From: Paraspadella gotoi
Lineage: Eukaryota > Chaetognatha
Assembly: GCA_051294375.1 (NCBI GenBank)
Contig: CM119270.1
Coordinates: 9,549,530 to 9,613,529, forward strand
Reading direction: 5' to 3'
DNA: 64,000 bases
How positions within the stretch are numbered: position 1 is the first letter of the stretch; the number at the start of each line of letters is the position of its first letter. Position numbers and translations under genes: made by a program. The notes under the pieces were generated by a model. The model was not told where the DNA came from. It made no database searches and saw nothing but the letters and a program-made list of their open reading frames with translations. Shown piece after piece: positions 22,143 to 32,561 of the stretch.

Positions 22143-25100
22143 GGATCAGGAAAATTATTTAGGAATTAAAGAATGCAAACAAAACAAATACGTTAACACC
22201 ATAACCACCGCGAGACGGCATCGGCATTCCCTCCTTATCTCAACAAGGAACAATTGGATTCACCGAGCGGTCGGAAGTTCCTCTCCCCCCCCCCATTCAC
22301 TGCGATCCGGTCGTCATCCGCCGACCTATTTTTAATGGAGCCGCTCCGTCGCCCCGGCGATGGGATTTTGACGGTGACCCCGGAGAGTTTTTTTGATCTG
22401 TCTCTCCATCGGGTCCGTTATCCTTGGGATCAATGGGAAATGAGGGAATATGAATGGAGATTTGGGAAAGAGGTCAGAAGACAAGATTGGGGGGACGAGG
22501 GGGGCGTGGGAGGACATTCGAATGCGGAGAACAGAGACGGAGACACTTTTATTTCGGTTCTCACATTTATTTCCTTTTTTTTTTATTCTTGATTTTTTTT
22601 GCTATCTTTCCTTCTTTTTTCTTTTTTTTTACTGTCTTTTTTTCAAATTCCCCTGTATCTGTTCAATTTGAATAAGTTAGCATTTCAAACCATCAGACTA
22701 GGAATAAAGCACTACCATGTTGATTAAAGATTAAAGATTAAAGTCCCAATTTATAATTACCGCGGGTTTCCCTATTCAAACTTCCTCAAAACCGATCTTA
22801 TCCGTTCTCATGCAAAAAGAGCCAATTTCCTCCTTCCTTCCTTCTTCCTTCCTTCCTTCCTTCTTTACCTTTTCTTAAATTCCGCTCGGTTTGCCCTTTT
22901 ACTTCCCTTTTGCTCTCCTTTCTTTCCCATTTACTCAACCGTAATACCAACTCACCTTTTCAGCCTAACCTTTTCCTTCCTCAGCTCCTCTCCACTCCCG
23001 CCAACGAGTCCCACTTCCAAAGTCCCGCCAGCGATTCCAACTTTTCTTTCAACGAGTCGTCCAACGACTTCTCACCCGCCCACGCCCGATCCCCCGAAGG
23101 GTCCCACTCGAACTCACCCGACCACACCCTCCTCTTTCCATCGACCACACCCTCTCACGCCTCCTCGCCCTTCGACCACAACTATGCGGGATCCGAGGAC
23201 GGGCGACGCTCGCCCAACTCTCTCGTCCATGACCAGGCGCCGCCAATCTTCGAGGCGGTGGACTCTTCCGGCGACGAGACTGACTGCGGCGTTGACGCCT
23301 CCGCGGGATTCCCCCAGCGGCTCGTCGACGGTGAGGTCTTCCTCCTTGAGGATCTGGCAGCGACGGAAGTCGTCCTCACCTCCGGTGATCAGACCCTCGA
23401 GATCCCCAGCCCCGCCGCAGCCTCCGCATCCCCCATTTTCGTCAAAATAGTCTCCCCTCCTTCGTGCACCCCCAATGCCTCGTCCAGTCCAGCGGTCGGC
23501 TATAGACTTGAAACGCCGACCGCGACGCCCTCGTCCACGAAACTCTCTCGGGGCGGCGTCGGCGGCGTCCGCTCCGGCTCTAAGCGATCCTTCATCACGG
23601 TGAAGACGAGACCTCCGGGATCATCGTCGTCGTCGTCTTCGTCAGGCCGCTCGGGCGAAATCGCCGAAGAGCTCCGCTTCAACGGAGAGAAGCGGCTGCA
23701 AAACTATTCGAGGAAGGCGGGCACCTCGCGGGGCGGGCCCAGCCATCGCCAGCAGCGGCAGCAACAGCGGCCCTTCGCCCGCAAGGTCGAGAGACCGGAC
23801 GCTTCCAAGTTTCCCCGACTGGAGTTGACCGACGAGGAGCGTCGATTACTGGAGCAAGAGGGCATCACGCTGCCGGAGCGGCTGCCGCTGACTAAACAAG
23901 AGGAGCGCTCACTTAAGGTTAGTCAATTGATCTGTTTTAATGGATAGAATTTTAATTATATTCGGCCGATATAGCCATGTAATTCTGATGATTTAAAATT
24001 AAATTCTATATCTAAATTCTAAATTTAAATCTATATTTTAATTCTAAATTTAAATATAAAATTATATTCTACTTTCAAATTTAAATTCTAAATTTAATTC
24101 TAAATATAAAGTCTAAAATCTAAATTTAAATCTAAATTAAATCTAAATTCAAATTAAAGGGCATCCGAAGAAAAATCCGCAACAAACAATCGGCGCTGGC
24201 GTCGAGACAAAAGAAGAAGACTTACGTGGACAACCTCGAGTCGCGCGTCAAATCCTCCTCCGAGGAGAACCAGCGCCTGTTGACGCGAGTGGCGCAGCTG
24301 GAGGCGCAAAACGGTTGCCTGCTCACACAATTGAAGCGACTCCAAGCGGCCATGCGCAACGCCAACAAGCCCGTCCACGCCTCGACCTGCGTTATGGTCC
24401 TGCTGTTGTCCTTCGCGCTCCTGTTATTCCCCAACCTCTCGCCGCTGGAGAAGAGTCTCCCGGAGGAGTTCAAGGAGATGCTGAAGCAGCAGACTATGGA
24501 GGATCAACCGGCAGTCGGGCCGGAAGGTAAGACGGCCGTGTCTACGGCCGCCCTGCCCGGCGCGCGCAGTCTTTTGTCCGCCGTTGCGTCGGGCAAGACC
24601 ATCGAGAATCAACTGCCCGCGGATTTGGAGAGGATGCTGGCTGGAGCCAGAAAGGTTGTGGAGGCCGGAGCGGCGGAGGTACCGAAGAAAGAAGGCGAGC
24701 GGGCCGTCCACGACAGTCTCTTGGCATTGGGGTCGGCAGGATACATCATCGGTGAGGGCAATGATTGATATATTGATTTATTGATTTATTGGAATGTCAT
24801 AGTTGATTTATTGATTAATCGTTTACTCATTAGTTGAGAAATGGTTGATTTGAATGTATTGATTTACCGATTGCTTTATCAATTGATTGATTGATTAATC
24901 CCCCCTAGACGAAGACGTCGACGACGACGTTGGCCCGCCCGGAAAACGGCGCCGACTCGACTCCGTCCACCTCAACAACGACAACAAAAACAACAACGAG
25001 ACTCGCGACGTGGAATTCGTCGACGTCAAACCGGAAGTGGAGGCGCTCGATCTCCTCGTCCGTAACAACGCAAAGAAGTTGGGGGTGAAGACTTACGAGA

Positions 25101-25180
25101 CGGGAGGATACGAGACTCGGAAGGGGTCGTCGCGTCGACTGCTGACCACGACGACCGAAACCAACATCATCGATTTCTGA
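21792..25180 (+). CDS. CREB3-like ER-membrane bZIP transcription factor
   Basis: Exons: 21792-22065, 22985-23917, 24160-24751 and 24909-25180 (TGA), about 690 residues. The N-terminal part is acidic and Ser/Pro-rich, as expected for activation. The CREB3-family block LPERLPLTKQEERSLK leads across the junction into the basic region IRRKIRNKQSALASRQKKK and a leucine zipper (LESRV...LLTRVAQLEAQ). A single membrane segment follows (CVMVLLLSFALLLFPNL). After it, on the luminal side, RSLL fits the RxxL site-1 protease motif. The family is cut in the Golgi and the freed bZIP part enters the nucleus to run secretory and stress programmes. Oddity: exon 1 ends in phase 1 while exon 2 needs phase 0, so either a small exon is missing or there is a one-base indel in exon 1 (see findings). 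Confidence 0.9.
22066..22984. other. First intron of the CREB3-like gene
   Basis: Contains a GA microsatellite (about 22088-22140), a GC-rich open stretch (22250-22540) that could hide a small exon, a T-rich segment and a TTCC-rich tract before the acceptor at 22984. The open stretch has no recognised domain and I could not find a convincing acceptor/donor pair. Confidence 0.5.
23960..24158. repeat. AT-rich imperfect repeat in bZIP intron
   Basis: Repeats of AAATTTAAATTCTAAATTTA type fill the intron that separates the activation exon from the bZIP exon. The acceptor at 24159 (TTAAAG) is embedded in it and is poor in pyrimidines. Confidence 0.8.
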
Positions 25181-26221
25181 AGAGCGACTTGGGATTGATG
25201 AGGAGTGGAGAGACGTTGGGGGTTATGGGTGTTTTGCTGGGGAAGGAGTTTTCAAATATTTACGGAATTTTCGATAAAAAAAAAAGAAAGATACACTTGT
25301 TTGTTTAAACCAAGTCACTTAATCTTAAACAAACGAGCAGTTTTTTTCCTGCTAATTTTTTCAGTTTTAATTTAGACCGAAAACTCTCCCTTACATCCGT
25401 AACCAAGCAACGGCGCACGCACAATATTCAATTCTTTTCAGTTAAATCTTTTCGCGTTTTCTTTTAACCAACCAAAGGATCTAGAAATTCGAGGATAAAC
25501 AGAGGGTTGGATTTTTTTCTTCGTTATATTTACTTTCACTCTCCTTTTTTTTCTCGCTTTTATAAACCTTCGTAGAAAAACAAACAAAGTTGAGATGGAA
25601 ACTGAAAATTGACAGAAAACGGTGCTGATCGTAGTAGTTTTGTCTATTTATAACTGTTGATAGCGAATAACTCCATTTGTAGTATTAGTGAATCTTGAAA
25701 TCATATTTTTTATTTGATATCTTTCTTTTATTTTAGTATTAGCGGCTTTTTAATTCATGTTTTTCTTTCCATTTTTTTTTATTTCCGTGCTATTGTGCCC
25801 CTTGTCGTCACCATTTGTGCCCGAGACGAATGACGTATGACTGATATCGTGCTTGAGTAAATTTCGCCCGGATGGTTGGTTTTTCTTCCAATCTTCCCCT
25901 TCTGCGTTTGCCTTATAATCTATATAACCTATAAAGACTCTTTCGCGTTCGAAATGTATAAGAATAGTGTTACCTTGAGTCCTTCATCGCCAAACAGTGA
26001 AACATACAATCCAATTGATGCTTCGGTCGACAAAATTCGACCCTCGGCGACGGCGTTGACATTTTATTATTCGTTCATTTGTAATTAGGAATTTCAGAAA
26101 TTGTGAAAATTTCGGAAATTTCTAATATTCGGAATTCCGACATCAGGAAATCTCGAAGATCCTCTTCCCTTTCACTCTCCCATTGTCGCCCATCTTGTCG
26201 TCGCTACAATTCTGGGTTGGC

Positions 26222-26312
<91 letters not shown>

Positions 26313-28455
26313 CTTAGCCGGAAAAGCGCTTGCGTAGTCAATAAGCTTTTTCCCAGAGCGTGGCCGGATGGGAACCTTTGGCGCCCCATAGGCGTAAAGG
26401 GTTATTGTCCCTGACAATTCTAGTCCATAAAAATTGTCAATCAAATAACATGTGATCTTATTTTCGTTGTGTGCCACTTTTATGTTGTTCTCGTCCTTGT
26501 TTTGTTTTTCTTTTTGTATATAACGATGTTGCAATATGGAAAACTTTTCCTAACTTTTTTTATCACAGATCTGACTTGTTAGTTTTTCGTTTATTTTTCT
26601 CGTTGTGCTGTCGTTCAGTTCCATCGACGCTTCACTCAATTTTTTTAAAAATTCGCATCAAAATTACAAATTTAATTTCGCACATTTTTTCATTCATTTA
26701 ATGATTTCAATAATCGCTTAATATTTGTTCACAGAACCATGCATTTTAATTGTATTCTATGGGGAACTTACCGAATGTATATATCAATAAATGACAGATT
26801 CACAGAAAAATCCTTTTTATTACATCTAAAGATTAATTTTTGGAAACAGTTAAAACAAAGAACGTAGTGATTTTCGCTAAAGTAGCAAAGAAAAAAAAAT
26901 TAAACTCCGACTGGCTTAACTTGAGAATCGGAGACTAATATGAATTATTAGATATAAGGATAAGAAAAAATTTAAAAAAACAATATATATATAATGAAAC
27001 AATATTTCATATTATTTTATATGTGTGATATCTACTAGAAAACTAGGACTTGTGTTGTATAGATACTTCTTCTATTTCCAGAAGACAACACTGACTTCCC
27101 CTTCCCAAAATGAGTTATTAGATATAATGATAAGTAAAAAATTTTAAGAAAGCAATACATGTATAATTTGCAAATTTTCATAATATAGCTTTTGAAATTG
27201 AAAATAGTAAATCTGCAATTTTTTATAAGATATAAAGTAAACATTGCATAGTAAGACAAAAAAAGAGTTAAATGACTTCAGAATATGATTTTGCTGTTCT
27301 CGATAATTCTGATCTGAGACGGTGGGAAGTAAAGAAATAAATCATTAATAAAAAATAAATAAATGATAATAAATCATTAATCCGATCAGGGAACTAATAA
27401 GGGAATCTTATAAAAAAATTGTCATTTTCGTACTCAAAATTTATTGAAAAAATGGAAGATTACTTGATTTTTCCGATATTAACCTTATCTTATTGACTTT
27501 TAATGTCTCCCGTTCTTCGACCTCTACTCTTTCTCGTCTTTCGACTTTCCAAAAAAGTTTTCGACATAATTTTATCTTCAAATTTTACTGGGTTTAACTG
27601 AGCCCCCCGAACTGATGCTATTTCTTACCAAAATTCTCTCCAAATTTCAAACTGAAATTAAATTTTTTTTGATTATTTTGTAGGCAACTATTCCGTTTTT
27701 TGGACCGAATTCCAAAGTTGCATCTCTCCTCCGACGTTAGCTTGGATTTTGCACCTAGAGAAGAAAAAAATTGCTGAATGACAACTTTTTTTCTTTTTAT
27801 CTCTTCATTTGAGGAAAGGTTGAGAAACAGATTTTTTGTGGGACGTAAATGTCCCGTTGACTTTTGACTTTTATCAAACCACGTGGTAAATTGTTGAGAA
27901 GGTGTCCTCTAAATCCTCCGTGTCATACAAACCCGAACTTTCCCCCTTAAACTTTACCATTTATAAATGAAAAAATCTTGATCCTTGCCTGAGCCATTTC
28001 CACGTGTTAAGGATTTTGTAATTGTCGCAAATCAGGTTTCTGACGATGAGGTTTTGAAGACGAGCTGGAAATCGAAAATTATTTCGTGTCAAAGTCCAGG
28101 ACTGAAACTGGAAAACGCTTTTTTAATGTCATTTGAAATTGATTTTTTAGAGAAAAGTTGAATGTTCTCATTTTTTAATATAATAAATAGGAAATAGAAA
28201 GTTACATATTTATAATTCTATTTGGTCCGATAATACTTGACTTTTTTTCCATATTTTTTGCAGCTAACGCTCGAACGAAAAATCTTTTTTTCCCTCCAAA
28301 AGTTTGATAATCCTAGATCCGTTAGTTCTTGGTTCTTTTCTCCTTCACTTCCTCCAACTTGCTAATTCCTCCTTCCAAGTACTTCCCACCTTGCCTCTGC
28401 TTTCTTCCTGCTATTTCCTACTTCCTCCTTCCTTAGCCAAGTATAACCTTCCTCT
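25181..28455. other. Intergenic between convergent genes
   Basis: 3.3 kb between the bZIP stop and the stop of the minus-strand His-rich gene, so it should contain both 3'UTRs. It holds a long CT tract (26222-26306), poly-A/T runs and a pair of about 60-bp direct repeats (about 26940 and 27110, sharing ATTAGATATAA.GATAAG). No coding region is supported. Confidence 0.65.
26222..26306. repeat. CT microsatellite
   Basis: Pure (CT)n of about 85 bases. The minus-strand frames through it (Arg-Glu repeats) are artefacts. Confidence 0.92.
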
Positions 28456-30573
28456 CTACGCACCTAACATCGGCTCAACGGTGATGGAAGCCTTATCCAG
28501 AACGTTAGGCCCACTGGCGTTACGCCACTCGGCCGGGGTCACCGACGCGGTTCCGTTCTCCTGCCGGCGCCGACGTCCGACCCTCAGCGGCGTCAGCGGG
28601 AGAAAATCCGAAATGCTGATCGCCGGCGTCGTTGACGTAAATGTGGCCGTCGCCGTCGTCATCTCAGCATCGTACGAGGCGACGTTTGTCCAACGACGTT
28701 TATCGGCCAATGACGATGACGGATCGAGATTAGGAGACTCCATCTCATTCTTATTCTTAAGGTGATTTTCCCCTCCATCGTGATAATCTTTGAGAGGTTT
28801 CACGTTGTGGTTGTGATCTTTCTCTTCGCTCGTGTGAATATGATTTCCTCCCTCTCTTCTAATGACTTCACTTTTCTCTAACTTCATCCCTTTCTTTCTC
28901 AAGTGATTTTTTCCTCCCTCGTGGAACTGGTCCAAGTGATTCGAGTCGTGGTTGTGATCAGCTTCCGCGCTCGTGTGATTGTGATTCTCGGATTTTCCGT
29001 GAATCTCTGCCCCTTCCAATTCCACCATCCTCTCCGCTCTCTTGGCAACTGGAATTTCAGAATCAATTCGATTGTGGAATTTGTGGAATTTCCATTGACC
29101 TCCACTCCACTTGTCCCAGTGGTCTCGGTGCCATTTGTCCCCGCATCCAATAGGACGCCCATTCCAATAACCATTTTTCTGATCCATTCTGAGACGATGC
29201 TCGATCAACTCTTTCCGTCGTCGATGCTTCTTAGCAAGATATAACTTATACCAATTCCGTCGACACTCCTGTTCCCACACTCGCCGGCTTTCTAAATTCT
29301 CTCTTTCGGCGTTGTTGTTTTGTTTCCACTGCCATTCTGGATACGTCTGCAGCGACGCCTCTCGGCCTTTGTCGCCGATGCTCTTCTGTTGCGTACGATT
29401 TCTCATCCAAAAATGAAACAGTTCGTTGGAAACGTTGAAAGGTGTGCTCCGTTTGGGCCGTAATTGTCTTAGTAGGGATTCGTTTCGTGGATAATGCAGG
29501 GTATCTCTAGATTGCGCCGTTTCGTTTTTGCTGTCGATGTTTGGTTCATCGTTGTGGATGTCAAAAAAGTTGTAAGGCCAAACGTAGGTAAAATCATAAG
29601 ACTTGTCCGACCTGAAAAGTGATGACAATCGATAAAACAATAATCAATCAATTAATCAATCGAATCAAACAATCAATTAAACAGTAATATTATAATCAAC
29701 CAATTAATCTATTAATAAATCGAATGAAATTATCAATCAATCAATCAATCAATCAATCAATGATTACGCAAGACAATGCGAACTAAAATACCCCCAGCTA
29801 GCAGGACCTGATCCATTTATGGTGAGCGTCATTTTTCCAGTGAAGTCCCGAATACACCTTTTTCACAAATGCGCCATTCCCACTCTGAAGAGCGCTCTCA
29901 CTCGAATTTGGTAACCCGAAAATAGTTACAGGCGCCGCGATGACGGCGTCGCTCGGCGTGGTTTCGAACGTGGAGGCTTCCGTAACGTTCGAAGCGACGC
30001 TGTTATCGTCGGACGTTGGTATTTTTTTTAATTTCCCCTTATTTCTGGGAAAGGTTAAACTTCGTCAACGTCGTCTTTAAATGAAAAAACTGAAACTATT
30101 GATTACTTGCCCAATGGACTCTAACGCGGATAAGTTTCTTCTGTCTCGCTTGTGCGGCTCACCTGCGGCAAGATCATACGAATATGCAAAATAATTTATA
30201 CACACATTTACGGTAAACAATAGAACCTTGTCTGTGAAGGTGATGCTGTTCCCACTGTTGATGCTGTAGCAAATGCTGCCGTAATTCGTCTTTGGAGACG
30301 GGAAGAACATTAGGTCCGTCGAAAGAAACCCAAAGATTATCAATGCCTGAGGTTAAGAAATAAAAATTTGGGGTTTACTGGTCCTATTCATCGATCAAGC
30401 ATATTAATCCAATTTTGCTTCAAACTGCCTGAATTTGAAAAAGTTAAGTTTTGCGGGATTGCATCGGACGTGGCGGTGGTGGCGGTGGTGACGTTGTTAT
30501 TAGACTTCGCGGTTATGAACCCGAAGCGATAGAGGAAGAGAAAAAATGTTGCAATCCAATATATTAAAATCAT
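28456..30573 (-). CDS. Unrecognised secreted histidine-rich protein
   Basis: Exons on the minus strand: 30573-30426, 30346-30227, 30162-30111 (GC donor) or 30162-30107 (GT donor), 30044-29808, and 29611-28456 (TAG). The total is about 570 residues with all phases matching. The start codon opens a hydrophobic leader (MILIYWIATFFLFLYRFGF), read as a signal peptide. Features: Gln/His-rich exon 2 (LLQHQQWEQHHLH), N-glycosylation sequons, a furin-like RPKR site early in exon 5, basic RRRR near the C-terminus, and Trp/Tyr-rich middle parts. Two tandem repeats of about 45 residues are rich in HNH, NHL and HEGG/HDGG words (about 28755-29000). I do not recognise the family. Metal binding or a processed precursor are guesses from composition. 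It is divergently placed from the EGF gene. Confidence 0.75.
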
Positions 30574-31680
30574 TTTTCTGTTAAGTACGTACTATTGAGT
30601 CTCAGTTTATGTTTTCGGTGTGCGAACAATTCTGAACGGGATCGTGTTTACATTTTCTTTAATCGTAAATTCTGCTTTCTTTGAAGTTACGCCGCTTCCG
30701 CTTGTTCTGTTTATTTTATTAATCAATCAAATCAACGTAAACAAATTGAAGCATTAAATTCTGTTGTGTCTCATTTTCACTGAAATGAAATCAAATGTGA
30801 GAAATCACATCCTTTCCTTTATAAATAACTCAATCTTTTGGGACGAGTGCAATCAATCAGCCAGAAAGCTTTTCTTTTGCACGGATCAAATTTCTTTTAG
30901 CGGTCTTCTTTCTGAATGCGCTACTAAATTTTCGTATCAAAGCATCAACCATAAATCTTTTTTTTTAAGTCCTTCAGCCAAAAAAATTGTCTTGTCTTTT
31001 TTTTCTGACAAAATCAAACTGAAATTTTTTTAATCCGATTTTAGGTCAATTTTGTTGGTTTGAAGAATTAATAAAAATGCGAAAAAGACAAAACTGACAA
31101 AACCATGCTAAACTGGAACAACCTGAATGAGATAAGCTTCATCCATGTTTTATGTTTCAAAGCGAAGAAGAAAATCAAATTAAGTTATTAGAATTTAAGC
31201 ATTAAGTAAATTTTTAGCTACTACTCATAATTATCATGATCATCCTTTACTCATCCATACTTATTACCATCAGCGAATTTCTCCTATTACGCGCAACATC
31301 ATTATCTTCCGCATCTTCCCCATCACCATTATTATCATCATCACCATCATCGAAGGCGAGCAAAAACCATTTCAGCGCCTGATCATCCTCTTTTTTTCCT
31401 TCGCCTTTCAACATCTAAAGTCTTCTGCTGTTTTACGTTTAAGTTTAAACGTCGAAAAAAAATATCCGACGACGACGACGACAAACAAGGATACGAGAAA
31501 AACGTCAAGGACGACAACAACGACCCTCTATTCAAAATTCAAAACAGCATCTGAAAACACTCGAAAACATCAACGGTGCAAAATGCGGCATCCTACGATA
31601 AAAAAAGATAAAACATCGATGATTTAAATTTATAATAAACGAAAAAAAAAAAAGAAAACAAGAAACAACCGTTTTTGAAT
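30574..31680. promoter_or_regulatory. Divergent intergenic region (His-rich / EGF genes)
   Basis: 1.1 kb between the start codons of two head-to-head genes, so it probably holds both promoters. It is AT-rich with CATCATTATTATCATC-like runs (about 31300-31350) and a short GAC tract (31468-31482). The frame 30764-31033 has no domain and lies opposite the expected promoter, so I do not call it. No CRE, TATA or other decisive element was identified. Confidence 0.35.
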
Positions 31681-32227
31681 ATGGCCCAAGATAGAGGGAT
31701 TTGCATCGCCGTTTTCGTCAGCGCCATGGTCATTATCTTGGGAGTTTTGTCCACTCTCGTATTGAGTGAGTACCGAGTATGGATTCTCCTGACACTTTCT
31801 TCATTATTTGGACACATGTTATACGTAAAAAAGGAAATAATTATAAATTTCTACCAATATCATAGCAGAAAAGCTTGTCTTCTAGCATACCACACATAGG
31901 AAAGTAATAAGTATGACAAAAAAAATTTCGCCACGTTTATCGCCAGTTTGGATGGACGACTGTAGCTATTACGACGCCTGCCAAAACAACGCCACCTGTC
32001 TCGACGGATTCGTGGATTACACCTGCATCTGTTTGCCCGAATGGCAAGGAAGAACATGTAAGGAGAGAGCGAATTATTAGGGGGGAAATCAATCAATAAT
32101 CATCTTTTGAAAATAAGGCGAATTGAGTTAAATGAACGAAACATTTAATTATTGAATTATTTTATATTTGTGTAGTTGGTTATGGTTCTTTGCATTTCTT
32201 TGTTCAGGCGAAGATCCAGTAGAATGA
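31681..32227 (+). CDS. Small membrane protein with one EGF-like domain
   Basis: Three exons, 31681-31765, 31947-32057 and 32208-32227 (TGA), GT-AG and in phase, give only 71 residues. Residues 5-28 form a hydrophobic signal peptide or signal anchor (GICIAVFVSAMVIILGVLST). A six-cysteine EGF module follows at once: DDCSYYDAC, NNATC, YTCIC, GRTC. The C-terminus is EDPVE. An AATAAA at 32421 would end the transcript about 190 bases after the stop. Size and layout recall single-EGF growth-factor-like peptides, but it cannot be assigned to a family. ATG choice: the frame is open upstream only from a TTG at 31675. Confidence 0.75.
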
Positions 32228-32561
32228 TGTGCCTAATCGATTTCATCGCCTTCCGTTGCAATCATCTTTTTTACAAGCAATGAAGGAGACAAGATACTAT
32301 GAAATTTTTTTTTAATTTGTTATGACTGATTAAACCTTTTGCAATGAAAAAATGCATTTCATTCCTGAGAAACAAGAATGGGAAGAGATAGTCTGAAATG
32401 AAAAAGCGTTCACCTTATTAAATAAAATCGGCACGACTAAGTTTTTTAGTTAAAATGCGGACGTAGCACGAGATCCACGTCTTAGGAAATAGGAAAATTC
32501 ATCAGTATAGGATTCTCCTTGGTCTGCACCTTTGTTTATTTGTTTTAATAACGCCCGGAAG

